The notes under the pieces were generated by a model that was given only the letters and a program-made list of their open reading frames with translations, searched no databases and was not told where the DNA came from. From a bacterium (GTDB taxonomy: Bacteria > Orphanbacterota > Orphanbacteria > Orphanbacterales > Orphanbacteraceae): a stretch of DNA of 64,000 nucleotides. Location: assembly GCA_025782575.1 (NCBI GenBank), contig JALGYY010000004.1:62001-126000 (forward strand). The letters are read 5' to 3'. The translations under genes were made by a program, and so were the position numbers. Shown piece after piece: positions 1 through 9,860 of this stretch (position 1 is the stretch's first letter; every line of letters starts with the position of its first letter).

Positions 1-28
1 ACTTCTGCTCACAGGGAGAACTTGTCAA

Positions 29-595
29 ATGAATCTCAAGCCGAACCGGAACGGCGTTTTCCTGCTGCTGGTCGGTCTTCTCGTTCTTCTTGCTCCGCCG
101 GCTGTGAGCCCGGTGGAGCCGCCCTTGCAATCCCGGCGCGGCTCGATGTCGGACGACAAGATATTGTTCCCGGACTTCGTGACCGATATCGACGGCCGGA
201 TGATCGACGTAGGGGCACTTGCCGGCAACCACAATCTCGTCGTGGTCACACTGAAGGCGCCCTGGTGCTCTGTTTGCCAGAGACAGCTCGTCCGAATCCG
301 GGAGCGCCTTCCGGAACTGGAATCGTGCGGCGTCACGTTTCTGGTGCTCGCTCCGGGAACACCCGAAGAACTGAACTCCATTCGTGAACGAACGGGTTTT
401 CGTTTTCCGTTTGTCGCCGACAACGAACTTGCTATCGCCCGCTCACTTGGAATTGCCCTGACGAAAAGCGAGATACTACCCTGCATGCTTCAGATCCTGC
501 CCGATCGCAGGATCGGCTGGCGCCAGCTTGGTCGAAGCGGCATCTACTTCGGCGACCAGGAGCTTACCTCCTACTTTGACTGTTCCCGCGTTTAG
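29..595 (+). CDS. Secreted thioredoxin-fold / AhpC-TSA-like redoxin
   Basis: N-terminal hydrophobic signal; thioredoxin-like 'LKAPWCSVCQRQLVRIRERLPEL' with CxxC motif. Confidence 0.75.
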   Translation: MNLKPNRNGVFLLLVGLLVLLAPPAVSPVEPPLQSRRGSMSDDKILFPDFVTDIDGRMIDVGALAGNHNLVVVTLKAPWCSVCQRQLVRIRERLPELESCGVTFLVLAPGTPEELNSIRERTGFRFPFVADNELAIARSLGIALTKSEILPCMLQILPDRRIGWRQLGRSGIYFGDQELTSYFDCSRV

Positions 596-780
596 CTTCT
601 TCTCCTCCTCCCCGGCAGGTGGCTCACGTGTCCGGAAACCTGCCTAAATTCCCCATGATCTGGCCGCGTCGACCGTTTTGCATTAGATTCAGTTGAGGAT
701 CTGTCTTTCACAGGGCGGTTCTACGCGAAGCAGCGCCGAGGCCAATCACATAATCTGATATTCAAAAAAGGACGTCATCC

Positions 781-1527
781 ATGAACAGACAGTCCATCGC
801 ACTGATCTCCCTCCTGGGTACCTTGCTCATTCCGCAGACAGCTCCGGCCCACAACATCATCCTCCAGCCTAACGGCGGCGAAACTTTCACAGCCGGCGAT
901 GTAGTGACGATCGAATGGGCTATCGGTATCAATCATAACCTCCAGAACTGGGATATCTGGTACACAACGGCAGACAGCACAACGAACTCTTCATGCGGGA
1001 ATTCTTCCGGTCCATGGACCGCGATCCAACTGAATATTCCACCCACTTGCTCGAACGGTGGGGGCGGACTCTGCTCTGCCGGCCCATGTGTGACGACGTA
1101 CCTGTGGACAATTCCGACATCCCTGGCGTCGAACACGGTGAAGATCCGCGTTCGCATGGACAATTCGGCAACCGATTATTACGATCGCTCCGACGCGCCC
1201 TTCTCGGTCCTTGCCCCGACCAGCCTCCCCTCCCCGAACGTCGCAGCCAGGTTTGTTCTGGAGCAGGCCCGGCCCAATCCGTTCAATCCTCAGACGACCA
1301 TCGGATTCGTGCTTCAGGAGGATGTGCCTCTCTTGCGACTTGTGATTCATGATGTGCGGGGGGCAGGTGTGAAAACCTTGATTGACGGACCCTACTCGGC
1401 CGGGCGCGGATCCGCAATATGGGATGGTACGGATGAGTCGGGAATAGAAGTCGCAAGCGGAGTGTACTTCTACAGGCTGCAGGTGGATGCTGAGAATGCG
1501 ATACGCAAGATCGTACTGGTAAGATAA
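781..1527 (+). CDS. Secreted protein with FlgD-like / T9SS-like C-terminal domain
   Basis: Signal peptide; C-terminal 'ARPNPFNPQTTIGFVL...WDGTDESGIEVASGVYFYRLQ...RKIVLVR'. Confidence 0.75.
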   Translation: MNRQSIALISLLGTLLIPQTAPAHNIILQPNGGETFTAGDVVTIEWAIGINHNLQNWDIWYTTADSTTNSSCGNSSGPWTAIQLNIPPTCSNGGGGLCSAGPCVTTYLWTIPTSLASNTVKIRVRMDNSATDYYDRSDAPFSVLAPTSLPSPNVAARFVLEQARPNPFNPQTTIGFVLQEDVPLLRLVIHDVRGAGVKTLIDGPYSAGRGSAIWDGTDESGIEVASGVYFYRLQVDAENAIRKIVLVR

Positions 1528-1720
1528 ACGGAAGCTCGCGGCTGACTTCCCGCGTCTCCTTAAAGAAGATTAAGCAGTAATGTAATACACTGAATCCGTT
1601 TATGTTCGAATTCTAGTGACTTCTACTAGATTCCATGTTAGTGTGCTTTCGGAATGAGTCAGGACGAATTCGGCTCCAGTCGGCCCATCCCATCCAAAAC
1701 CCAAGCAGAGGAGGCTCCCC

Positions 1721-2497
1721 ATGCCGTCTTGCTCTCGGGCAACATTAGTTTCTCTAGTCGTTTTCCTAGTCTCCATAGCATCGATCTCGATCTCCGGTGC
1801 TGAAGAGTACCCCCCGCTTCTCCAGCAGAACAACGCAACAGCCTTTCCCGGGAATAATCCTGCGGTAGCTGGAATCATCTTCACCAACACCCATGCCTAC
1901 GGCGACGTAACGATCAAAGTTGACGTGCATAACAACTTTTTAGGCGATTTCACCAAGTATTGGTGGGTATACACGGTAACGAATCACACGTACGATCCGA
2001 TTCCGGGGACTACCAACGGATTTTCCGGCTTTGAAACGGCCCTTCCGTTCCCGGTGCCGGATATCGCCGACATTGCGACACCCACCCCGCCCTGGGTCAT
2101 CGACTGTTGCTCCGGCTTGCCGGTGGAGTATGACATCACCGACGCCGCCGGTCCCGGTGTGATGCCCGGAGGCGTAGGAGTCTTCTCGTTCACCACGCTT
2201 CCCCGGCTGATCATTCCGAGCACCGGTTGGTATCATACGTGGCAGTTCAGTTTTCAGGACTTCATCATCAACTACCCGGCCGGCAACGAGCCGGAAGTTC
2301 CTGATGTGACCAGTGATCCGGGGCAGGAACTCTGCTGTTACCTGGACCCCACCGGCGTCTGGATCTGCACGATCCTTCCCGCCGGTGAGTGTGCTCTCCA
2401 CAACGGCATAATCGTTTCCGACTGCGCCGAGTGTCCTCCCGTGACCGGCACCGAACAGAATTCATGGGGTGGCATAAAGGGATTGTTCCGCGAATAG
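1721..2497 (+). CDS. Secreted protein of unknown function with C-terminal WxxIK-type tag
   Basis: Signal peptide MPSCSRATLVSLVVFLVSIASISISGA; ends TEQNSWGGIKGLFRE. Confidence 0.75.
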   Translation: MPSCSRATLVSLVVFLVSIASISISGAEEYPPLLQQNNATAFPGNNPAVAGIIFTNTHAYGDVTIKVDVHNNFLGDFTKYWWVYTVTNHTYDPIPGTTNGFSGFETALPFPVPDIADIATPTPPWVIDCCSGLPVEYDITDAAGPGVMPGGVGVFSFTTLPRLIIPSTGWYHTWQFSFQDFIINYPAGNEPEVPDVTSDPGQELCCYLDPTGVWICTILPAGECALHNGIIVSDCAECPPVTGTEQNSWGGIKGLFRE

Positions 2498-2520
2498 CAG
2501 CTGGATCGGTTGAAATCCTG

Positions 2521-2556
2521 GACAGGGGCCACCAGCGCGTGGCCCCTGTCTTTTTT
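2521..2556 (+). terminator. Rho-independent terminator
   Basis: Perfect 11-bp stem GACAGGGGCCA / TGGCCCCTGTC followed by TTTTTT. Confidence 0.9.
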
Positions 2557-2600
2557 GTCCCTCGCCGATTATCCTGTGCGCTTCACAAGGAGGTCATCGT

Positions 2601-4031
2601 TTGTCGCGAACTCCCCATTCCGGTTCGTCGCCCCGGGTCCGCATCGGGTCGTTCACTGCTTTCACACTTCTCCTTCTGACAGCGGGAAGTCTCCACGCGC
2701 AGGCGATCAAGGTATCCGCTCCGACTCTTCCCCCTCCCGGGGAGGCGCCTGAGTGCCCCTCTTCTTACCTGACAGTGCCGATCCAAATTTCGCTGGAAAC
2801 TCTGGTGGCGCGGCTCGAAATGGAGTCACCGCGAGAAGCGGGAACTGGTGATGCCTTTGTTCCATACGTCAACCGGAAGAATGGAAAGGAAGCTGACGCG
2901 CGATACCGGATATGGCGAGGTCCTTTTGTGCTTTCGGCCGAAAACGACATTATCGAGATTCGCGCGGCGATATTCTACTGGCTCGAGGCACGGGGGGAAC
3001 CGTTCGGTACGGCCGGTTGCGGCAGCGAAACAGATCCGATCAACGGAGAGATCGGATTCCGATGCGATTTCGCCTGGGGAGACGATTGGTCGCTCGATAT
3101 TCAGCTTACTCAGATCCCGACCGTCCACCGAGGACGCTGTAAGCCGAAAGATACCGGAATCAACTTCTCGAGATTGCTCGTACCTCTGGTCGACGAGGAG
3201 ATTACGGTGCCCGCATTGAAACTCTTCTCCGAAATCGTAAGGAAGAGCGAAGTTCTTCCGGCCATCGTTGCCGATGCATGGGCACTGCTGCAGGAGCCGG
3301 TCGAGATTGGCTCGTACGACATGTGGCTCACTTTCCGGCCGACGGGGGCACTCGTTTCGCCGATCGTTCTATCGGGGGACGCGCTTGCTACCGAAGTCGC
3401 TTTTGAAGTCTCGCCGAGGCTTCTTATCGGAGACCGTCCGGAGCATGATGCGACCGATCTTCATGACACCAAAGTGCGGCTCTACAGCGAAGAACTGCGG
3501 GTCGCTTTCGATTGCGGCTTTTCGTTCGAGTCGATCGAGGAGGCGATCGGAGAGCTCTGCGCGACCGGCATCGAGGGTTTGCACGTAGACAAGGCGAGAG
3601 TGTTTGGAGGTGAAGATCGGATCGCCATCGCCCTGACTCTCAGCGGGAAGATCAGAGGAACGGTCTACCTCGCAGGAACGATGGGATACGACCCTCCGAG
3701 CGGCTTGCTTTCCGTTCGAGGGCTTCGGTTTACGGAAGAGTCCAACGAAGCACTTCTGGCGGCTCTGGCGCCCGAAGAGAGTGAAGAGCTCGCCTCCAGC
3801 CTGAAGTCATTACTCACCTGCGTGGCATCGCGCTGCAGCTCCAACATCGGCCCAGCCGTGGAAACATACCTCAGCCAGCTCGGCCGGGGCCTCAACTTCC
3901 CGATCAGCGATGCGTTTACCGTAAGCGGGGGAGTGCGCATGCGTGAAACGGCCGGAGTCTACCTGACCGACCGCATGATAGGCGTCCGCCAACTTGCGAT
4001 AGGCCACGCCACTTTCGAACCGACGGAGTAG
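2601..4031 (+). CDS. Secreted DUF4403-like protein
   Basis: TTG start with AAGGAGG ribosome-binding site; signal peptide; 'SYLTVPIQISLETLVARLE' N-terminus typical of DUF4403-like proteins. Confidence 0.6.
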   Translation: MSRTPHSGSSPRVRIGSFTAFTLLLLTAGSLHAQAIKVSAPTLPPPGEAPECPSSYLTVPIQISLETLVARLEMESPREAGTGDAFVPYVNRKNGKEADARYRIWRGPFVLSAENDIIEIRAAIFYWLEARGEPFGTAGCGSETDPINGEIGFRCDFAWGDDWSLDIQLTQIPTVHRGRCKPKDTGINFSRLLVPLVDEEITVPALKLFSEIVRKSEVLPAIVADAWALLQEPVEIGSYDMWLTFRPTGALVSPIVLSGDALATEVAFEVSPRLLIGDRPEHDATDLHDTKVRLYSEELRVAFDCGFSFESIEEAIGELCATGIEGLHVDKARVFGGEDRIAIALTLSGKIRGTVYLAGTMGYDPPSGLLSVRGLRFTEESNEALLAALAPEESEELASSLKSLLTCVASRCSSNIGPAVETYLSQLGRGLNFPISDAFTVSGGVRMRETAGVYLTDRMIGVRQLAIGHATFEPTE

Positions 4032-4146
4032 GCAACTGCCACTAGCGTCTGGGGCACATGTGCGACGACCAACACGATAAACCCCAAACCTGCCTGGGCT
4101 CCACGTCTACGGATTCGTCCACAATTAGGCTTTCTGGTTCAACGAC

Positions 4147-5790
4147 CTATTGGAGGATCCTCAGCTTCGTCAGCATTCGTTTCAGGTCCAGTCGATCCGG
4201 CCACCCTCGCGGAAGATTGGATTGGTCAAAACCCTTATCTGCGAGGTCCCCCAGATACTGATTACGCAAATACGTGTGGCTGAAATCGCCCAGGCCATTA
4301 AACCAGACGTCAGCAACATGAATGGGATCGAGGGCGATTTCACCCGCGAAGATCTCCTTGTCTTCTTCATCATCCCAGCCCCACGGGGCATTCGCAGAGA
4401 GTTCCCAGGTCCATCGGCCCTGAATCTCCTTCCCCCCTTTGAGCCGGCCCCAATCGTAGAAGGTCTCTGCGGAATCTCCATGGATCATGAGATCGGACAG
4501 CTGGCGATCCCAGAGTTCGCCCTGCTCGAAAAGATCGATCAGTTTGTATTTCACATGACGATCTCGACCCGATTGCGGCGCTTCGGCTCCGTCCAGCGAC
4601 GGATAGTACTTGATAAAGTTCTGCGATGAACTCTCTTCGCCACTGGGGAAGCCGTCAAGAGGCGGAAATGCCCTTAACCCGTGCCCTTTCGATTCCTGGC
4701 AGGTCGTTACGCGGGGAATCGCCCCGACCTGTTCGAACGTGAGGGGGCCGCCGAATTCGCGTTGTCCTGATTTCAGCCGACTCGCCGCAGGCGCATAGGG
4801 AATGAAGTGCTCGTGAAACACGGTAAGCATCCCCTCTAGGCTGCCGAATCGGGTTCCATCTTTACGCACGACCGAAAGAAAACCTTCGAGATCATTTTCA
4901 TGTTCATCCCGCCAGATCTTGTCAGCCCAATCTCGTGGATGATAGAACGCATACAGAATGAACCAGTGAGTTTCTGATTCAACAACCGAGTAATAGACGT
5001 ACGCCGAAAGATCACCTTTGTCGAGATTGTCCCAGTTGTCACGGAGGAGCCAGTTGCCGTCGTAGTCGAAGCGGGTGATATAGTCTTCCTTGTAGCGATC
5101 CCTGTCCGTCTGCTGATAGTGAACCGGCGCGTGGTGATAGGCGATCATGCCGTCGGTCGCCTCGCGTTCCAGTCGGTAGCGGTAGTGCCCGGTAACATCA
5201 TATGAAAACAGCATGTCCTCCAGAACCGTCCCCCGCCCGATATTGTGGACGATGAGCGGCCGGCGACCGTTCCCCAAGCGCCGGTCCGTCACGATTCCGA
5301 TGTGGGGAAGATTGCCGGGGAGAAGCCAGGTGACCAGATCACCCGGCTTATAATCCGCCGGGTTGTCTGTCACTGGAAACTCCGCATCCTGGCGCCGAAG
5401 GAACGTCTGCAAATTGAGAACCCGCCGATGGTCGATATTGGCATCCGGTTTCTGTAGACCCCATTTCGAAGGGTACTCGTCAAACGCGACGTTCATGTCT
5501 TCGTGAACCAGTTTTTGCAGATCCACGCCGAGAGCGCGGTAGCTACGAATGACCACATCGGAGCAGACGCCGATCGAGTCGGGAACGTCCCCACCTGGAT
5601 AGTGAATGGGTCGATAACTTCCGTCATAAATCACACGATGGTTCGTTCGCTCGATCGCCGCGTCAACGAATGCCCGGGGAAAAGGGGGAAGCGCAGCTTG
5701 TTGATTTTGCGCATCAGCCGATCCCCGGAAGAATGCCCCTGCTAGCAGAAGCAATATCAGTACGCGCGCTTTTCGCGAAAGTACTTCCAT
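4147..5790 (-). CDS. DUF1287 domain protein with large uncharacterised C-terminal domain
   Basis: Likely start MEVLSRKARVLILLLLAGAFFRGSADAQ; DUF1287-like block FVDAAIERTNHRVIYDGSYRPIHYPGGDVP...GVCSDVVIRSYRALGVDLQKLVHEDM; ORF open further upstream. Confidence 0.7.
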   Translation of the reverse strand: MEVLSRKARVLILLLLAGAFFRGSADAQNQQAALPPFPRAFVDAAIERTNHRVIYDGSYRPIHYPGGDVPDSIGVCSDVVIRSYRALGVDLQKLVHEDMNVAFDEYPSKWGLQKPDANIDHRRVLNLQTFLRRQDAEFPVTDNPADYKPGDLVTWLLPGNLPHIGIVTDRRLGNGRRPLIVHNIGRGTVLEDMLFSYDVTGHYRYRLEREATDGMIAYHHAPVHYQQTDRDRYKEDYITRFDYDGNWLLRDNWDNLDKGDLSAYVYYSVVESETHWFILYAFYHPRDWADKIWRDEHENDLEGFLSVVRKDGTRFGSLEGMLTVFHEHFIPYAPAASRLKSGQREFGGPLTFEQVGAIPRVTTCQESKGHGLRAFPPLDGFPSGEESSSQNFIKYYPSLDGAEAPQSGRDRHVKYKLIDLFEQGELWDRQLSDLMIHGDSAETFYDWGRLKGGKEIQGRWTWELSANAPWGWDDEEDKEIFAGEIALDPIHVADVWFNGLGDFSHTYLRNQYLGDLADKGFDQSNLPRGWPDRLDLKRMLTKLRILQ

Positions 5791-6134
5791 ACATCGATGA
5801 TATCGAAAGCGAGTGAAATAGTCAGGAACATTGAGAGAACCACGAGGTACTGGAAGAACCTGCCGTCGACATGCGGAAGCTGGAGGAGAACATAAGGCAG
5901 CAAGAAGACCCACAAAACGTGACCGAGCCCGAGGATCTTCTCGAAGCCAAAATAAGAATACAGTGCCATCATCGCCATGGCGGAGATCATGAAAGTAACG
6001 AATATCAATCTGGCGAGTGGATCCGGCCAGAAGAAAAGGCTCCCCATGTTCGCCATCGCAAGAATCGCGACCCATACGGGCACCCAGATCGGTTGGCGGG
6101 CAAGAGCGACGAAAAAGTGGAATGGATTACGCAT
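5757..6134 (-). CDS. Small integral membrane protein
   Basis: About three hydrophobic segments; overlaps the start of the downstream DUF1287 gene. Confidence 0.6.
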   Translation of the reverse strand: MRNPFHFFVALARQPIWVPVWVAILAMANMGSLFFWPDPLARLIFVTFMISAMAMMALYSYFGFEKILGLGHVLWVFLLPYVLLQLPHVDGRFFQYLVVLSMFLTISLAFDIIDVWKYFREKRAY

Positions 6135-6338
6135 GGAACTGCCCCGCCCATTTGTGGCCAGCCTCTATCGCTCTCATGTTGGTATGTCGCAAGTCGCTCA
6201 TGGCGATTACGCCTGAAGATACTTCTGCAATTGAGTAATTCAAGTTCACCCGGACCGACAAACCACCCCAATTCCCCTCCTCTTCATCCTGTTGCCCAAC
6301 CCCCTGCCCCTTGATATACTCCAACTCCGCTGATCTCA

Positions 6339-7913
6339 TTGCGTTACCCGCCGGATCCAGGGGTCCCCGGGATGATTCCAGAGGAGCGTTTCGTGAGCGT
6401 GCTGAGCTCGAAAGATGGCGCCAGAGAAGAGTCCGGAACGGCAGCGAAGCCCGCTCCCGACGCCTCGGCGCCGCTTCGCGCCTACCTCGAGGAGACCCTT
6501 GCTCAACTTATCGCCGCGCCGAACCGGACCGGCATTCATCTGGTGACCGTCCCGGCACCCGCCGGGGATATCGAGTCTCTGCTCGGCACTCTCCCCGACG
6601 ATCCGGCGATTCTCTGGGACCCGCCCCGAGGAAACGGCCGTCAGTCAGACACGTTGATTGCGGGGCTCGGATTTGCCGCAACGATCGAGCCCCGGGGCAC
6701 CGATCGCCTGGATGTGCTCCGCGAATCAGGGAGCACGATTTTTTCGGCCATCAGGGGTCACAATCACCCGGATCATGTGAGCCTTGCTAATTCCTTCGCA
6801 CAAACTCCCCGTCTATTTGGCGGGCTTTCTTTTGCAATCGGCGGGGGTGACGACACTCCGTGGCGCCCGTTTTCGGACGGCGCGTTTACACTACCCCGAT
6901 GGACCTACGAGCGAAACGGCCGCGGGGCATCACTCACTCTCGCAATCGACCTTCGGGGGGCCGGGGTCAACACAGCCGCTCCAACACACCCTCCGCTTTC
7001 TAAACTCCTCGACGAATATGACGGCATCATCCGCACGCTGGAAGTGCCCGCAATAGACTCGCCCAACTCGCCGACAGTCTGTGCCGCTCCACTTGACCAG
7101 GTGTCGGAACTCCGCTGGACCGAACTGGTTGAGTCGATTCGCGATGGAATCGCGTCGGGACAGTTCGAAAAGATCGTCGCGGCCCGCCGGTCGGTCGCCC
7201 GCCTAGAAAACGAAATCGACGTCGCCCACCTGCTCCGCCGCCTAGGGGGAGCGTATCCGGGCTGCTATCGGTTCGCGTTCCGGCGGGGTGATGCGACGTT
7301 TGTCGGCGCCACGCCGGAACGCCTGGTTCGTAAGCAGAGGGATCGCATATGGACTGAGGCGCTCGCCGGATCGATCGGTTCACCCCGGTCGAGCAATGCC
7401 GCCGAGAGAAGCGCCCTGGGTGAGCAGCTTCTGGCAAGTAACAAGGATCTGGGAGAGCACGCTCTTGTGGTCGACTCTCTTCGCCGCAGGCTGGCGCCGC
7501 TTTGCAGAGAACTGTCGATCCCGGATGAGCCGACCACGCTCGAGCTTCGTGGTGTCACCCATCTTCATTCGCCGATCGAAGGAACTCTCGCCGACCCGTC
7601 TCATATTCTTGATCTTGTCGCCGTGCTTCATCCGACGCCGTCCGTCGGGGGCGTGCCGACGAACGACGCGATTGAGTGGATCACCAAGCACGAGCCCGAT
7701 CCGCGGGGATGGTATGCGGGACCGATCGGCTGGTTCGACGAATCAGGCGATGGCGAGTTTGCGGTGGCGCTTCGTTGCGGATTGATCGAAGGGCGGCAGG
7801 CGCACGTATTCGCGGGAGCGGGAATCGTGCGGGATTCCGACCCGTCCAAAGAATACGCGGAAACCGATATCAAGCAGCAGGCGCTGTTACGTGCACTCGG
7901 CGTCGACACCTGA
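6339..7913 (+). CDS. menF: Isochorismate synthase
   Basis: Chorismate-binding block (FEKIVAARR..., ...HLHSPIEGTLADPSHILDLVAVLHPTPSVGGVPTNDA...GWYAGPIGW...FAGAGIV); start may be 6372. Confidence 0.9.
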   Translation: MRYPPDPGVPGMIPEERFVSVLSSKDGAREESGTAAKPAPDASAPLRAYLEETLAQLIAAPNRTGIHLVTVPAPAGDIESLLGTLPDDPAILWDPPRGNGRQSDTLIAGLGFAATIEPRGTDRLDVLRESGSTIFSAIRGHNHPDHVSLANSFAQTPRLFGGLSFAIGGGDDTPWRPFSDGAFTLPRWTYERNGRGASLTLAIDLRGAGVNTAAPTHPPLSKLLDEYDGIIRTLEVPAIDSPNSPTVCAAPLDQVSELRWTELVESIRDGIASGQFEKIVAARRSVARLENEIDVAHLLRRLGGAYPGCYRFAFRRGDATFVGATPERLVRKQRDRIWTEALAGSIGSPRSSNAAERSALGEQLLASNKDLGEHALVVDSLRRRLAPLCRELSIPDEPTTLELRGVTHLHSPIEGTLADPSHILDLVAVLHPTPSVGGVPTNDAIEWITKHEPDPRGWYAGPIGWFDESGDGEFAVALRCGLIEGRQAHVFAGAGIVRDSDPSKEYAETDIKQQALLRALGVDT

Positions 7914-7938
7914 TTGAGCGGCCGGAGGGAATCGTTTC

Positions 7939-9819
7939 ATGAAACCAGCTAACTTACATATCGCCTGGGCTGAACTTCTGATCGATTCGCTCGTTGAATC
8001 GGGTGTGACCGACGCGATCGTAAGTCCCGGATCCAGAAACACACCGCTCCTGATCGCCGCACTTCGTAACGATCACCTCGAAGTTCGAGCGGTAATCGAC
8101 GAGCGGAGCGCCGCGTTTTTTGCTCTTGGCCGCGCCAAAATGACCGGACTCCCCCCCCTCTTGATCTGTACGTCCGGGACAGCGGGAGCACACTATTACC
8201 CGGCACTGATCGAGGCGAGCAAGACCCACACACCGCTCCTCGTCCTGACTGCTGACCGGCCACCTGAACTGCACGGGAATGCCGCACCTCAGACAGCCGA
8301 CCAGAACCATCTCTATGGAAACTACGTCCGCGCCTTTATCGACATCGGGATGCCTGATGATCATGACGACGCGCTCGCCGGGCTTCGCCGACGGGCCGCC
8401 CAGGCGTTTGCGGCCTCTCTCGGCCCGATCCCGGGGCCGGTACACCTGAACGCGCCGTTCCGGAAACCGCTCGAGCCGAAAGACCGTAACGATGCGGATA
8501 AAGAGTTGGCTACGCGAATCCGATCTCTCCGTGCACGCCCGCTCCCGCAGCCCGAAGGGGACGCTGATCATGCCGGCACTTCCGCGTCGCGCGCCGCGAT
8601 CGCGAACCCTCCGCCCAGGACGCTCGCCCGATTCATTGATGCCTGTAGCAAATCCAGACGTGGCGTAATTGTCTGCGGACCCCGGGCCAACGGACCGGCT
8701 GCCATGAATGACCGGCTCGCGATCCAGCTGTTCGCTGAACGGGCCGGTTTTCCCCTGCTCGCCGAAGCGACGAGTCAGGTCCGGTTTACAGGCGCGGCGG
8801 AAGATTTTCGCGCCGATAGTTTCGATCTCTTCCTCCGGTCGCCCCGGTTTCTCGAAGGCCACGCACCTGACCTGATCATTCAGTTCGGCTCCACCCCTGC
8901 ATCGAAAGGCTGGGAGGTTTTTCTCGAACGCCATACCGGCACCCGATGCACCGGCGGTAGCGCCCCCCCCGTCCCCCATTGGGTGATCACACCTCACGGC
9001 TGGAACGACGCGCAGAACAGCGCCACTGATTTTCTGAGAGCGGAACCCGGGCCGGTCGCAGCCGCAGCAGCCGATCAGCTGGGCGAGAAGGATCCGGCCG
9101 CCACCGCCTCCTGGCGAGAGGAGTTTCGGGCCGCTGACCAGGTGACTCAATCTGTCATCGCCGCCCATTTCGAGGAATCGGGCGAGTTGCTGTCGGAGGG
9201 GAAACTCGCACGCACGCTGATTGAGAACCTCCCCCGGAAATCGCTCCTCGCAGTCGGGAACAGCCTCCCCGTTCGGAACTTGGATATCTGGGCGCCTGGC
9301 GAGCGGGCCAACCTCACCGTCTGGTCCCAGCGGGGTGTCAACGGTATCGACGGGCTTATCTCAGGCGCGGCGGGGGCCGCTTCGGCGTTTGACGGACCGG
9401 CCGTACTATACTTGGGAGATGTCAGTTTTCTGCACGACCTCCCCGGCCTCGCCCTCGCCGGTCGGACCGGTCACCCTTTCGTGATCGTGATAGCACAGAA
9501 CGGCGGTGGCCGTATTTTTGATCTGCTTCCATTGGATTCCGATTCTCTTCCCAATAAGAAAGACATGGATATCTGGACCACACCCCATAGCCTCGGCTTC
9601 CTGCACGCCGCCAACCTTTTTGGGCACCACTCGTTCCATATCAAATCGCGGCAAGGACTTCGGAGCAGTCTGGCCGACGGGCTCGAGCGCAAGGGTTGCA
9701 CGGTGATTGAGGCGACCATCCAGAGGGGGGAGGGAGCGGGTGAAGGGACCGGCGGCCCGGCCGGAGAGCTCCGCAAGGTCAGGGCAAAGCTCGACGGAAC
9801 CCTCTGTATTAGTACATAG
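7939..9819 (+). CDS. menD: 2-succinyl-5-enolpyruvyl-6-hydroxy-3-cyclohexene-1-carboxylate synthase
   Basis: ThDP enzyme: 'GVTDAIVSPGSRNTPLLIAAL...DERSAAFFALGRAK', 'RGVNGIDGLISGAAG'. Confidence 0.95.
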   Translation: MKPANLHIAWAELLIDSLVESGVTDAIVSPGSRNTPLLIAALRNDHLEVRAVIDERSAAFFALGRAKMTGLPPLLICTSGTAGAHYYPALIEASKTHTPLLVLTADRPPELHGNAAPQTADQNHLYGNYVRAFIDIGMPDDHDDALAGLRRRAAQAFAASLGPIPGPVHLNAPFRKPLEPKDRNDADKELATRIRSLRARPLPQPEGDADHAGTSASRAAIANPPPRTLARFIDACSKSRRGVIVCGPRANGPAAMNDRLAIQLFAERAGFPLLAEATSQVRFTGAAEDFRADSFDLFLRSPRFLEGHAPDLIIQFGSTPASKGWEVFLERHTGTRCTGGSAPPVPHWVITPHGWNDAQNSATDFLRAEPGPVAAAAADQLGEKDPAATASWREEFRAADQVTQSVIAAHFEESGELLSEGKLARTLIENLPRKSLLAVGNSLPVRNLDIWAPGERANLTVWSQRGVNGIDGLISGAAGAASAFDGPAVLYLGDVSFLHDLPGLALAGRTGHPFVIVIAQNGGGRIFDLLPLDSDSLPNKKDMDIWTTPHSLGFLHAANLFGHHSFHIKSRQGLRSSLADGLERKGCTVIEATIQRGEGAGEGTGGPAGELRKVRAKLDGTLCIST

Positions 9820-9860
9820 TATAATAGTAGAAGGAGCCGCCCCGAACGGACTAAGGGATC

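Noticed and set aside
748-757. ACATAATCTG before the gene at 781 as a third copy of the 34-bp element
   Set aside because: Only 10 bases match; compatible with a shared -10-like sequence, not a full copy.
1600-1640. Short inverted repeat CTAGT-N7-ACTAG upstream of the secreted gene at 1721
   Set aside because: Only 5-bp arms in AT-rich DNA; likely chance.
7954-9168. 404-aa minus-strand ORF opposite menD
   Set aside because: Arg/Gly-rich translation with no recognisable domain, fully antisense to menD.
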